Shown: positions 16,175 through 23,708 of the stretch, in pieces
Layout: the number at the start of each line of letters is the position of its first letter
Numbering within the stretch: position 1 is the first letter of the stretch
NCBI GenBank assembly: GCA_934646185.1
Contig: CAKUEH010000013.1
Location: 4,569 to 68,568, forward strand
From: an uncultured Oscillospiraceae bacterium
GTDB lineage: Bacteria; Bacillota; Clostridia; Oscillospirales; Oscillospiraceae
Direction: 5' to 3'
DNA length: 64,000 bases
Program-made: the position numbers and the translations under genes
The notes under the pieces: model-generated
Database searches by the model: none
What the model saw: only the letters and a program-made list of their open reading frames with translations
Told to the model about the DNA's origin: nothing

Positions 16175-17368
16175 CTATTCTCCCGCCTCCGTCGACAGCT
16201 CGTTGAAGGCTGCGGTGTCGAACGTGACGATGAGATGATAGGTCTTTTTCCCGTCCTGCAGCTGCGCTTCGACCTGCTTTCGCAGCTGTTCGGCGCTGTC
16301 TGCCTCGTCCGGCGGGATCACCATGTCGAAGATGACGTTCACATGGTGCGGCCCGGAGACCAGACGGAAATCGTGAAGGGACAGGCGCGGATCGATCCCG
16401 TGCAGGATCGAAAGCACCCGCGTGCGCACGGCGCAGACCTCCGGATCGTCGGTGACGATGGGGTCATAGTGGATGACAAGATCGACGTGCAGCTCCTTTT
16501 TGGCCTGCCGCTCGATCTCGTCGAGCAGCTCGTGGGCGATGAGCGGGTCGATGCGGTGGTCGATCTCGGCGTGGACGCTGGCAAAGCGGCGGCCGGGGCC
16601 GTAATCGTGTACCATGAGGTCATGGAAGCCGAGGATATTCACGTGCGAGGTCATGAGATACGCGATCGCGCGCACGAGCTCCTCGTCCGGCTTCGCGCCG
16701 AGAAGCGGGTCGATGGTGTCCTTCGCGACGCCGACGCCCGACCAGAGGATAAACAGCGCCACCAGAAGCCCGGCCCAGCCGTCGATCATCAGCCCCGTCA
16801 GCTTCCCGAGCGCACAGGCGGCCAGCACCGCGCCGGTCGCGATCACGTCGCTGCGGCTGTCTGCCGCCGCCGCGTGCAGCGCGGCGGAGCCGATCCGCCT
16901 GCCGAGCGTCCGGTCGAACCGCGCCATCCAGAGCTTCAGCAGAATGGAAGCCACCAGCACGGCGGCGGTCAGCGCCGAAAACGCAGCCGCCTCCGGGTGC
17001 AGGATCTTCTGGATCGAGCTTTTGACCAGCTCCACGCCGATCACAAGGATCATCACCGCCACGGCGAGGCCGGACAGGTATTCCATCCGCGCGTGGCCGT
17101 AGGGGTGCTCTTCGTCGGCCGGCCGGGCGGCCAGCCGGAAGCCCAGCAGCGTCACAAGCGAGCTTGAGGCGTCGGAGAGGTTGTTCACGGCGTCCGCCGT
17201 GATGGAGACGCTGCCGGAAAGCGTACCGGCCAGCAGCTTGATCGCGAACAGCAGCGCATTGCAGACGATCCCCGTGATCCCGGCCAGCTTGCCGTATCGT
17301 TCGCGCACGGCGGGGTCCGCGGTATTCTGATAGTCCGGAACAAAGCGCCGCAGCAGGAAATTTGTCAT
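16175..17368 (-). CDS. Cation diffusion facilitator (CDF) metal transporter
   Basis: A 397-aa CDF efflux protein. Helices I-VI occupy about residues 25-210, with the metal-site signatures SITADAVNNLSDASSSLVTL (TM2) and HAAAADSRSDVIATGAVL (TM5, HxxxD-type). The C-terminal cytoplasmic ferredoxin-like domain contains HAEIDHRIDPLIAHELLDEI and runs about 90 residues longer than the minimal CDF. It probably exports Zn2+, Mn2+, Fe2+ or Co2+ in exchange for protons. The DxxSD pattern does not settle the metal. It has its own terminator. Confidence 0.93.
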   Translation of the reverse strand: MTNFLLRRFVPDYQNTADPAVRERYGKLAGITGIVCNALLFAIKLLAGTLSGSVSITADAVNNLSDASSSLVTLLGFRLAARPADEEHPYGHARMEYLSGLAVAVMILVIGVELVKSSIQKILHPEAAAFSALTAAVLVASILLKLWMARFDRTLGRRIGSAALHAAAADSRSDVIATGAVLAACALGKLTGLMIDGWAGLLVALFILWSGVGVAKDTIDPLLGAKPDEELVRAIAYLMTSHVNILGFHDLMVHDYGPGRRFASVHAEIDHRIDPLIAHELLDEIERQAKKELHVDLVIHYDPIVTDDPEVCAVRTRVLSILHGIDPRLSLHDFRLVSGPHHVNVIFDMVIPPDEADSAEQLRKQVEAQLQDGKKTYHLIVTFDTAAFNELSTEAGE

Positions 17369-17464
17369 AGCGTCCGCCTCTTTCAGGTGTGTTAACTGTT
17401 ATTATACCGCGCGGCCCGGACGGAAGCAAGCGAAAAAAGCGTCTGCTTTTTTCCGGGAAGGGGA

Positions 17465-17493
17465 TTGGAAATGCGGCAAAAGTGTGATATGAT
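17465..17493 (+). promoter_or_regulatory. Sigma-A-type promoter of the DEAD-box/dprA transcript
   Basis: TTGGAA (17465-17470), a 17-bp spacer and TATGAT (17488-17493), about 45 bp ahead of the helicase start codon. Confidence 0.65.
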
Positions 17494-17542
17494 TAAAAAA
17501 ATTGCGATTTTCGCCAGAACTTAGAATAAGGAAGAGATCCCT

Positions 17543-18736
17543 ATGGAACAGAATTTGACATTTGCCGACCTCGGCCTGTCGGAAGAGATTTTACAGGCGC
17601 TGGAGAAGAAGGGCTACGGCTATCCGACCCGCATCCAGGCCGAGGCCATCCCGGAATTCATGCAGTGGAAGGACGTCATTGCCAAGGCCCCGACCGGCAC
17701 GGGCAAGACGTTTGCCTTCGGCATCCCCATGATCGAGCACATCGACGCGGAAAGCGAGGATCTGCAGGGCCTGATCCTGGCCCCGACGCGCGAGCTTGCC
17801 ATCCAGATCTGCGACGAGCTGCGCGGGCTGCTCACCTATTATAAGAATATCCGCGTGGCCGTGGTCTACGGCGGCGCGAAGATCGAGGGCCAGATCAAGC
17901 AGCTGAAGAACCATCCGCAGATCGTCGTGGCCACGCCGGGGCGGCTGATGGATCATTACAAGCGCCGCACGCTCTCATTCGACAAGGTGCAGACCGTCGT
18001 GCTAGACGAGGCCGACCGCATGCTCGACATGGGCTTTTTCGACGACGTGACGAAGATCATCGAAAAGGTCAAAAACCGCCGCAATCTCGGCCTGTTCTCC
18101 GCGACCATCTCGCAGGAGGTCATGACCGTCTCGTGGATGTATCAGCGCGACGAGGTCGAGATCACCGTCCCCGCCGACACCGACAACCGCCCGGACATCA
18201 CCCAGTATTCCATCACCTGCCCGCCGCTTGAGAAGATCGAGATGACGAGCCGGCTCATCCGCACGCTCCGGCTCGAGCGCACCATCGTCTTCTGCAACAC
18301 GAAGGTCATGTGCCAGCGCCTGCGCGACGATCTTGCCCGCATGGGCCTCGACGCCGACTGCATCCACGGCGATATCCCGCAGCAGAAGCGCGAGAAGACC
18401 ATGCGCACGTTTAAAGAGGGCAAGCTCCCCATTCTCATCGCGACCGACGTCGCCTCCCGCGGCATCGACGTCGACGATGTGGACTGCGTCATCAATTACG
18501 ACGTGCCGGAGGAGAACGAGTATTATATCCACCGCATCGGCCGCACGGGCCGCGCCCGGAAAAAGGGCATCGCCGTGTCCATCCTCGGCACGTTCCCGGA
18601 GCAGGCGAAGCTGGCGGAGATCGCGAAATATTCCCACTATACCATCCAGCCCGTGAAATTCGCGGAGGACGGCGCGCTCGTCGAGGAGGAGCCGCCGAAG
18701 CCCAAAAAGGCGCTGCCGCGCCGCCGTTTCCGTTGA
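17543..18736 (+). CDS. DEAD-box ATP-dependent RNA helicase
   Basis: A 397-aa helicase with every core motif: Q-motif region near GYGYPTRIQAEAIPEF, motif I APTGTGKT, Ia PTRELA, II DEAD (VLDEADRMLDMGF), III SAT, and VI HRIGRTGRARK. The C-terminal tail is short and basic (PPKPKKALPRRRFR), so there is no specialised RNA-binding domain. It likely remodels rRNA or mRNA duplexes, as CshA/RhlE-type enzymes do. Its stop overlaps the TTG start of dprA, so the two are coupled. Confidence 0.94.
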   Translation: MEQNLTFADLGLSEEILQALEKKGYGYPTRIQAEAIPEFMQWKDVIAKAPTGTGKTFAFGIPMIEHIDAESEDLQGLILAPTRELAIQICDELRGLLTYYKNIRVAVVYGGAKIEGQIKQLKNHPQIVVATPGRLMDHYKRRTLSFDKVQTVVLDEADRMLDMGFFDDVTKIIEKVKNRRNLGLFSATISQEVMTVSWMYQRDEVEITVPADTDNRPDITQYSITCPPLEKIEMTSRLIRTLRLERTIVFCNTKVMCQRLRDDLARMGLDADCIHGDIPQQKREKTMRTFKEGKLPILIATDVASRGIDVDDVDCVINYDVPEENEYYIHRIGRTGRARKKGIAVSILGTFPEQAKLAEIAKYSHYTIQPVKFAEDGALVEEEPPKPKKALPRRRFR

Positions 18737-19617
18737 CGGCGGGCGAGCAGGGGCTTCTGCTGCTCTGCTGCGCGCTGCCGGAAGACGAAGACCGGCCCCT
18801 GACCGCGGCGCAGCTGCAGGAGCTTTCCCGGCGCGTGCGCGCGCTCGGCCCGGGCGGCGAGGACCCGCTGCGGGAGCTGACCGCGCGCGATCTGGCAAGG
18901 CTCGGCTATGCGCCGGAGCAGTGCGGGCGCATCACACGGCTTTTGTCGCGCGAAACACAGCTCGCGCGCTATCTGCGCGCGGCGGAGCGGAACGGGATCG
19001 TCCCTGTTACGCGATTGTCGGCGCGCTATCCCGCGCGGCTGCGGCAGACGCTTGGCCGACGCTGCCCGGCAGTGCTGTTCGCGAAGGGCGACGAGGCGCT
19101 GCTTGCCGCGCGCTGCGTGTCCGTCGTCGGCTCGCGCGAGCTGACGGAGGGCGGGCGCGCGTTCGCGGAGGCCGCCGGGCGGCTCATCGCCGCCTCCGGC
19201 TTTGCAGTCTGCTCCGGCGGCGCGATGGGCGCGGACCGCGCGGCGCAGGACGCCTGTCTAAGCGCGGGCGGCTCCGCCGTGCTTTTCCCGGCGGGAAGTC
19301 TTCTGGACTGCCCGGCGCGGGCGCATGTTCTGTATCTGGCCGAACAGGGCTATGATCTGCCGTTTTCCGCGCAGCGGGCGCTGACGCGGAACCATTATAT
19401 CCACGCCATGGGCGAAAAAACGCTCGTCGCGCAGTGCCGCGCCGGAACCGGCGGCACGTGGGACGGGACGACGGAGAATTTAAAGCGCGGCTGGAGCCCG
19501 GTGTTTGTAAATGCCGACGGCTCCGAGGGCGCGGAGGCTTTGATCGCGCGCGGCGCGGTCCCGGTGCGGACACTGTCCGGGCTGGACGAGCTGCAGCCCG
19601 CGCAGCTGCGGTTTTGA
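18733..19617 (+). CDS. dprA: DprA/Smf-family DNA-processing protein (short form)
   Basis: A 294-aa protein that starts with TTG overlapping the helicase stop. The DprA Rossmann core is present: VSVVGSRELTEGGRAFAEAA, the GSRxxxxxG signature, then SGGAMGADRAAQDACL. DprA loads RecA on incoming single-stranded DNA during transformation. Compared with typical DprA (about 360 aa), the C-terminal winged helix is absent and the second half of the core diverges after PAGSLLDCPA, so activity may be altered. A comEC gene at 43974 supports a natural-competence context. Confidence 0.85.
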   Translation: MTAGEQGLLLLCCALPEDEDRPLTAAQLQELSRRVRALGPGGEDPLRELTARDLARLGYAPEQCGRITRLLSRETQLARYLRAAERNGIVPVTRLSARYPARLRQTLGRRCPAVLFAKGDEALLAARCVSVVGSRELTEGGRAFAEAAGRLIAASGFAVCSGGAMGADRAAQDACLSAGGSAVLFPAGSLLDCPARAHVLYLAEQGYDLPFSAQRALTRNHYIHAMGEKTLVAQCRAGTGGTWDGTTENLKRGWSPVFVNADGSEGAEALIARGAVPVRTLSGLDELQPAQLRF

Positions 19618-19624
19618 GGGTGCC

Positions 19625-20638
19625 ATGCGATATTATTACGGACAGCTTTCCCGGCCGCTCCAGAGCGTATATGACGCGCTTCTGGGCGGCTTTCGCGCGC
19701 TTGCAGCGAGCGTCCGCATCCCGATGCTGGACGAAAAGCAGCTTGCGGACGTGTATCTGCGGCTGAAGCTCGACGAGCCGCTGCTCTTTTATGTCGCCGG
19801 CTACCGCTGCCGGTGGATGGCCGGGGCGGCGCATCTGGAGCTTTTGCCGGAGTATCTGTTTGACAAGGCGAAGATCCGCGCACACCAGCAGGCGGCAGAC
19901 GCCCGGCTGGCCCGGCTGACGCGGCCGCTCGAAGGAAAGACGGAGCTGGAACAGGAGCTTGCCATACACGACTTCATTCTGGAAAACGTGCGCTACGACA
20001 AGCTCAAAAAGCCGTATTCCCATGAGATCCTCGGCCCCATGACGCAGGGCGTCGGCGTGTGCGAGGGCATTGCCAAGACGGTCAAGGCGCTGTGCGACCG
20101 GCTGGGCCTGTGGTGCATCGTCGCGCTCAGCGAGGCGGATCCCGCGCGCGGGATCAAATACCGCCACGCATGGAACGTCGTGCGCATCGGCGGGCGGTAT
20201 TACCATCTCGACGCAACGTTTGACAATTCGCTCCAGCGGGGCGAAAAACGGTACGACTATTTCAATCTCGACGACGGCAGACTCTTCCGCGACCACACGC
20301 CGCTTGTCCTTCCCGTCCCCGCCTGCACGGACGGGAAGAGCTTTTATTACCGGAGCGTCTCGTTCACGAAGCCGGAGGAGCTGGAAAAGCGCCTTGCGCA
20401 GGCGCTTCGGAAAAAACGGCCCGTGTTCGTGTTCCACTGGCGCGGCGGGGGACTGAACCGGGAGCTTCTGCAGCAGCTGCTCGCGATCGCCGGGCGGCTT
20501 GCGGCCGAGCGCGGAAAGTGCGCGTCCTGCTCGGTCAATTTCCCGCAGGCCGTGCTCCAGCTCGAATTTTCGGACGAGCCGCGGCAGACCGTCGTCGTCC
20601 AGCAGGCGAACGAGGTCGAAGCCCCGGAGAACGGGTGA
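19625..20638 (+). CDS. Transglutaminase-like domain protein
   Basis: A 337-aa protein with no signal peptide. The transglutaminase/cysteine-protease core is GVGVCEGIAKTVKALCDRLG (catalytic Cys), YRHAWNVVRIGGRYYHLDAT (His and Asp). An N-terminal region of about 120 residues precedes it, and a C-terminal part with HWRGGGLNRELLQQLLAIAG follows. Such proteins are often peptidases or peptide-processing enzymes. The target is unknown. It follows dprA by 7 bp and is the last gene of that operon, before a terminator. Confidence 0.85.
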   Translation: MRYYYGQLSRPLQSVYDALLGGFRALAASVRIPMLDEKQLADVYLRLKLDEPLLFYVAGYRCRWMAGAAHLELLPEYLFDKAKIRAHQQAADARLARLTRPLEGKTELEQELAIHDFILENVRYDKLKKPYSHEILGPMTQGVGVCEGIAKTVKALCDRLGLWCIVALSEADPARGIKYRHAWNVVRIGGRYYHLDATFDNSLQRGEKRYDYFNLDDGRLFRDHTPLVLPVPACTDGKSFYYRSVSFTKPEELEKRLAQALRKKRPVFVFHWRGGGLNRELLQQLLAIAGRLAAERGKCASCSVNFPQAVLQLEFSDEPRQTVVVQQANEVEAPENG

Positions 20639-20655
20639 TTTTTGACAGACTGACA

Positions 20656-20683
20656 AAAATCCGGCCAAAAGCGCCGGATTTTT
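20656..20683 (+). terminator. Intrinsic terminator
   Basis: The stem AAAATCCGGC and GCCGGATTTT is followed by T-residues, closing the helicase-dprA-transglutaminase transcript. Confidence 0.85.
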
Positions 20684-20698
20684 GTTGCGAATCTGCCA

Positions 20699-20731
20699 TT
20701 GACATTTTCTGACCGGCCATATATAATGGCC
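20699..20731 (+). promoter_or_regulatory. Consensus promoter of the methionine transporter operon
   Basis: A perfect TTGACA (20699-20704), a 17-bp spacer and a perfect TATAAT (20722-20727). A 6-bp inverted repeat GGCCAT (20715-20720)/ATGGCC (20726-20731) straddles the -10 and could bind a repressor. Such a strong promoter suits control by attenuation after initiation. Confidence 0.85.
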
Positions 20732-20760
20732 CCAGAAATCAGGAAAGGAGCCGACACGCG

Positions 20761-20859
20761 ATGAAAAAGCTGTTTACGACCGCTATGATGATGCCCATGT
20801 GCATGCGCTGCATGTGCATGTTTTCGCGTACTCAAAAATCGGCTCGCTTTGTTTCATAA
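20761..20859 (+). CDS. Met/Cys-rich 32-aa leader peptide upstream of metNIQ
   Basis: A short ORF encoding MKKLFTTAMMMPMCMRCMCM followed by FSRTQKSARFVS. Eight of 32 residues are Met and three are Cys; residues 9-20 alone hold seven Met and three Cys. A strong Shine-Dalgarno (AGGAAAGGAG, 20741-20750) stands 10 nt before the ATG. The predicted mRNA start is about 30 nt upstream. The ORF is followed by a hairpin and an intrinsic terminator ahead of metN. This is the classical architecture of ribosome-mediated attenuation. By inference, ribosomes stall on the Met (and Cys) codons when charged tRNA is scarce, letting transcription enter the methionine transporter genes. Confidence 0.75.
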   Translation: MKKLFTTAMMMPMCMRCMCMFSRTQKSARFVS

Positions 20860-20861
20860 AT

Positions 20862-20928
20862 TTCCATATTGGCAGACAGAAGGCCAATTCCGGAGCTGAG
20901 AAACGATGTGAGTTTCCCGGCTCTTTTT
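20862..20928 (+). terminator. Attenuator: competing hairpin plus terminator before metN
   Basis: The terminator stem is GAGCTGAGAAAC (20893-20904) with GTTTCCCGGCTC (20912-20923): 12 positions, one A/C mismatch and one G-U pair, followed by TTTTT (20924-20928). Upstream, ATTGGC (20868-20873) pairs with GCCAAT (20883-20888). This can extend with TCC near 20863 and GGA at 20892-20894, touching the terminator's base. A ribosome finishing the leader at its stop (20857-20859) would cover the upstream arm and free the terminator; a stalled one would not. The competition is short and unproven. Confidence 0.68.
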
Positions 20929-20974
20929 ATTTGTTCCAGATAACCTACTAAAACACTGTGGAAGGGGATTTCCC

Positions 20975-21967
20975 ATGATCGAGCTGAAACACCTCGGCAA
21001 AATCTATTCCTCGGCCTCCGGCAGCGTGGAAGCGCTGAAGGATGTGAACCTGACCATCGCGGACGGCGAGATCTTTGGCATCATCGGCCTGTCCGGCGCG
21101 GGCAAATCGACGCTCGTGCGCTGCATCAACCTGCTCGAGCGTCCGACCTCCGGCGAGGTCTGGGTCGACGGACAGAATCTGACGGCGCTCAGCGAAAAGG
21201 AGCTGCTGCAGGTCCGCCGGCAGATCGGCATGATCTTCCAGAGCTTCAACCTGCTCGAGCAGCGCACGGTCCTGCGCAACGTCTGTTTCCCGCTTGAGAT
21301 TTCCGGCACGCCGAAGGCGGAGGCAAGAAAGCGCGCGGCGGAGCTTTTGAAGGTCGTCGGCCTTGCCGACAAGGCCGTGAGCTTCCCCTCCCAGCTGTCC
21401 GGCGGACAGAAGCAGCGCGTGGCCATCGCCCGCGCGCTGGCGACCAATCCCCGGTATCTGCTGTGCGACGAGGCGACCAGCGCCCTCGACCCCAACACGA
21501 CGCGCTCCATTCTCGAGCTGCTGCGTGAGATCAACAAAACGCTCGGCGTGACGATCATCGTCATCACGCACGAGATGAAGGTCATCGACCAGATCTGCGA
21601 CCGCGTGGCCGTCATCGACAAGAGCTGCATCGCCGAAGAAGGCCGCGTGGCGGACGTCTTTACGAACCCGCAGTCCGGTATCGCGCGGGAGCTCGTTCTC
21701 CCGCAGGAGCGCCCGGTGCTCGATCCCACGACCGGCGGGCGCAAGCTCCGCCTCATCTTCAACGGCGAGGACACGCAGAAGCCCGTCATTTCCGAAATGA
21801 TCCTGGCCTGCCGCGTGCCGGTGAACGTGCTGTTCGCCGATACGAAATCCGTCGAGGGCGCGGCCTACGGCCACATGATCCTCGAGCTGCCGAACGACGA
21901 GCATGACGCGGAAAAGGTCGTCAGCTGGCTGAAAAACAGCGGTCTGACGTGGAAGGAGGAGCGGTAA
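20975..21967 (+). CDS. metN: Methionine ABC transporter ATP-binding protein MetN
   Basis: A 330-aa ATPase that energises methionine import. Walker A is GLSGAGKST, the signature LSGGQKQRVAIARAL and Walker B LCDEATSALD. The C-terminal NIL domain (about 255-330, PVNVLFADTKSVEGAAYGHM) is the methionine-sensing, transinhibition domain typical of MetN. The next gene, metI, starts immediately after the stop. The start ATG has GGAAGGGG about 8 nt upstream. Confidence 0.96.
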   Translation: MIELKHLGKIYSSASGSVEALKDVNLTIADGEIFGIIGLSGAGKSTLVRCINLLERPTSGEVWVDGQNLTALSEKELLQVRRQIGMIFQSFNLLEQRTVLRNVCFPLEISGTPKAEARKRAAELLKVVGLADKAVSFPSQLSGGQKQRVAIARALATNPRYLLCDEATSALDPNTTRSILELLREINKTLGVTIIVITHEMKVIDQICDRVAVIDKSCIAEEGRVADVFTNPQSGIARELVLPQERPVLDPTTGGRKLRLIFNGEDTQKPVISEMILACRVPVNVLFADTKSVEGAAYGHMILELPNDEHDAEKVVSWLKNSGLTWKEER

Positions 21968-22645
21968 ATGGCTACGGAATATTTCGTAAAGCTCTGGGAT
22001 AACAACATCATCCAGCTCGGCATCTGGCAGACGGTCTACATGACCGTCCTCACCACGATCTTCGCCTATCTCATCGGCCTGCCGCTCGGCGTCATCCTCT
22101 GGGCGACGGACAAGGACGGGTTGCACCCCAATAAGGGCGTCAACACCGTGCTCGGATTCATCGTGAATTTCTTCCGCTCCATCCCGGCGGTCATCCTCAT
22201 GGTCGCCATGATCCCCGCGGCAAAACTGCTGCTCGGCACCTCGACCGGCAACGGCGCGGTCATCGTCACGCTCATCATCGCCGCCGCGCCGTATGTGGCG
22301 CGCATGGTCGAATCGTCTTTGAAGGAGGTTCCCGCGGGCGTCATCGAGGCCGCGCAGGCCATGGGCTGCACGAATCTCCAGATCATCTGGCACGTGCTGC
22401 TGCCTGAGGCAAAGCCGTCGCTCATTTCCGGCTGCGTCATTTCGACCGTCACCATTCTCAGCTACACGGCCCTTGCCGCGACGCTGGGCGGCACGGGGCT
22501 CGGCCAGATCGCCATCATCCACGGCCACCAGAGAAGCCAGAAGCTCGTCGTCTGGGTCTGCGTACTGCTGATCGTCGCGATCGTTCAGCTCATCCAGATC
22601 GTGGGCACGACTGTTGTCCGGAAGACCGACAAGCGTGCACGCTGA
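21968..22645 (+). CDS. metI: Methionine ABC transporter permease MetI
   Basis: A 225-aa permease with five to six helices. The EAA-loop signature (GVIEAAQAMGCTNLQIIWHV) contacts MetN. Sequence style (NFFRSIPAVILMVAMIPAAK) matches MetI. It starts directly after the metN stop. A 132-bp gap with a small ORF separates it from metQ. Confidence 0.96.
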   Translation: MATEYFVKLWDNNIIQLGIWQTVYMTVLTTIFAYLIGLPLGVILWATDKDGLHPNKGVNTVLGFIVNFFRSIPAVILMVAMIPAAKLLLGTSTGNGAVIVTLIIAAAPYVARMVESSLKEVPAGVIEAAQAMGCTNLQIIWHVLLPEAKPSLISGCVISTVTILSYTALAATLGGTGLGQIAIIHGHQRSQKLVVWVCVLLIVAIVQLIQIVGTTVVRKTDKRAR

Positions 22646-22657
22646 AAGGAACATTCC

Positions 22658-22714
22658 ATGAGACTGATCTTTGAGCGGCTGCTCCGCATCAACTGGCGAT
22701 GCGGCCGAATGTGA
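22658..22714 (+). CDS. Candidate 18-aa small ORF between metI and metQ
   Basis: An ATG with GAAAGGA upstream opens a frame encoding MRLIFERLLRINWRCGRM, ending in TGA. The internal 7-bp stem CCGCATC (22684-22690)/GATGCGG (22698-22704) lies in its 3' half. It may be a second regulatory peptide or a chance ORF. I do not recognise it, and one copy cannot show that it is translated. Confidence 0.35.
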   Translation: MRLIFERLLRINWRCGRM

Positions 22715-22777
22715 CCGAAGCCGTCCGTACACCAGAAACAAACCGATTTTTTCAAACTTTATAAAGGAGATATTATC

Positions 22778-23650
22778 ATGAAAAAGGTACTTGCAATCGT
22801 TCTTTCCGCTCTGCTGCTCGTCGCCGCGCTCGCCGGCTGCGCTTCCAAGAGCGAACCCGCTTCCACTGAGACTGCTTCCACCGACACCGCCGCTTCCACC
22901 GACGGCAAGCTCGAAACGCTGAAGGTCGGCGCTTCCTCCACTCCGCACGCCGAGATCCTCGAGCAGGTCAAGGACACGCTGGCCGCCGAGGGCTATGACC
23001 TCCAGATCGTGATCTACGACGACTACGTCCTGCCCAACCAGTCCCTGGCTGACGGCTCTCTGGACGCGAACTACTTCCAGCACACCCCGTATCTGAACAG
23101 CTTCAACGCCTCCAACGGTACCGATCTCGTCTCCGCCGCCAAGATCCACTATGAGCCGTTCGGCCTCTATGCCAACGATGTCGCATCCGTTGCCGACATT
23201 GCTTCCGACGCGACCATCCTGATCCCCGCCGACGACTCCAACGAGACGCGCGCGCTGCTCCTTCTGGCGCAGGAAGGCCTCATTGAGCTGCCCGCCGACG
23301 CTTCCGCTGAAAAGGGCGTGACCACGCTGGACATCGTCGACGCCAAGGGCCATGACGTGCAGCCGCTGCAGGCCGATACCGTCCCCGCACAGCTGGCAAA
23401 CTCCAACCCCGGCACCGTGGCCGTCATCAACGGCAACTACGCCCTGCAGGCAGGCCTCCACGCCTCTGACGCTCTCGCGATCGAAGACGCCTCCGGCGAC
23501 GCTGCGCAGACCTACGCCAACATCATCGCCTGCCGCGCAGGCGATGAGAACAGCGCCAAGATCCAGGCGCTCGTCAAGGCGCTGCAGTCCGACGCTGTGA
23601 AGGACTACATCGAAAAGACCTACAACGGCGCTGTCGTTGCGATCTTCTGA
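22778..23650 (+). CDS. metQ: Methionine-binding lipoprotein MetQ
   Basis: A 290-aa NlpA-family substrate-binding lipoprotein. The lipobox is LAALAGC-A after a hydrophobic signal, followed by a Ser/Thr/Glu-rich linker. The body has the family features: KVGASSTPHAEILEQVKDTL, YFQHTPYLNSF and KIHYEPFGLYA. It captures methionine outside the membrane for MetNI. AAGGAG precedes the start. Homologues may also bind D-Met or Met derivatives. Confidence 0.95.
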   Translation: MKKVLAIVLSALLLVAALAGCASKSEPASTETASTDTAASTDGKLETLKVGASSTPHAEILEQVKDTLAAEGYDLQIVIYDDYVLPNQSLADGSLDANYFQHTPYLNSFNASNGTDLVSAAKIHYEPFGLYANDVASVADIASDATILIPADDSNETRALLLLAQEGLIELPADASAEKGVTTLDIVDAKGHDVQPLQADTVPAQLANSNPGTVAVINGNYALQAGLHASDALAIEDASGDAAQTYANIIACRAGDENSAKIQALVKALQSDAVKDYIEKTYNGAVVAIF

Positions 23651-23667
23651 TCTTCCATCATACAGAC

Positions 23668-23706
23668 CGCCCCGCGCTTCCATCCCGGAAGCGCGGGGCG
23701 TTTTTT
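23668..23706. terminator. Bidirectional intrinsic terminator
   Basis: A perfect 14-bp stem CGCCCCGCGCTTCC/GGAAGCGCGGGGCG followed by TTTTTT. It ends metNIQ (+) and lies just beyond the stop of the ABC exporter gene (-). Confidence 0.9.
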
Positions 23707-23708
23707 GC

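Noticed and set aside
20733..20930. SAM riboswitch or T-box in the metN leader
   Set aside because: No S-box core helices and no TGGN T-box sequence seen; the Met-rich ORF explains the region better.
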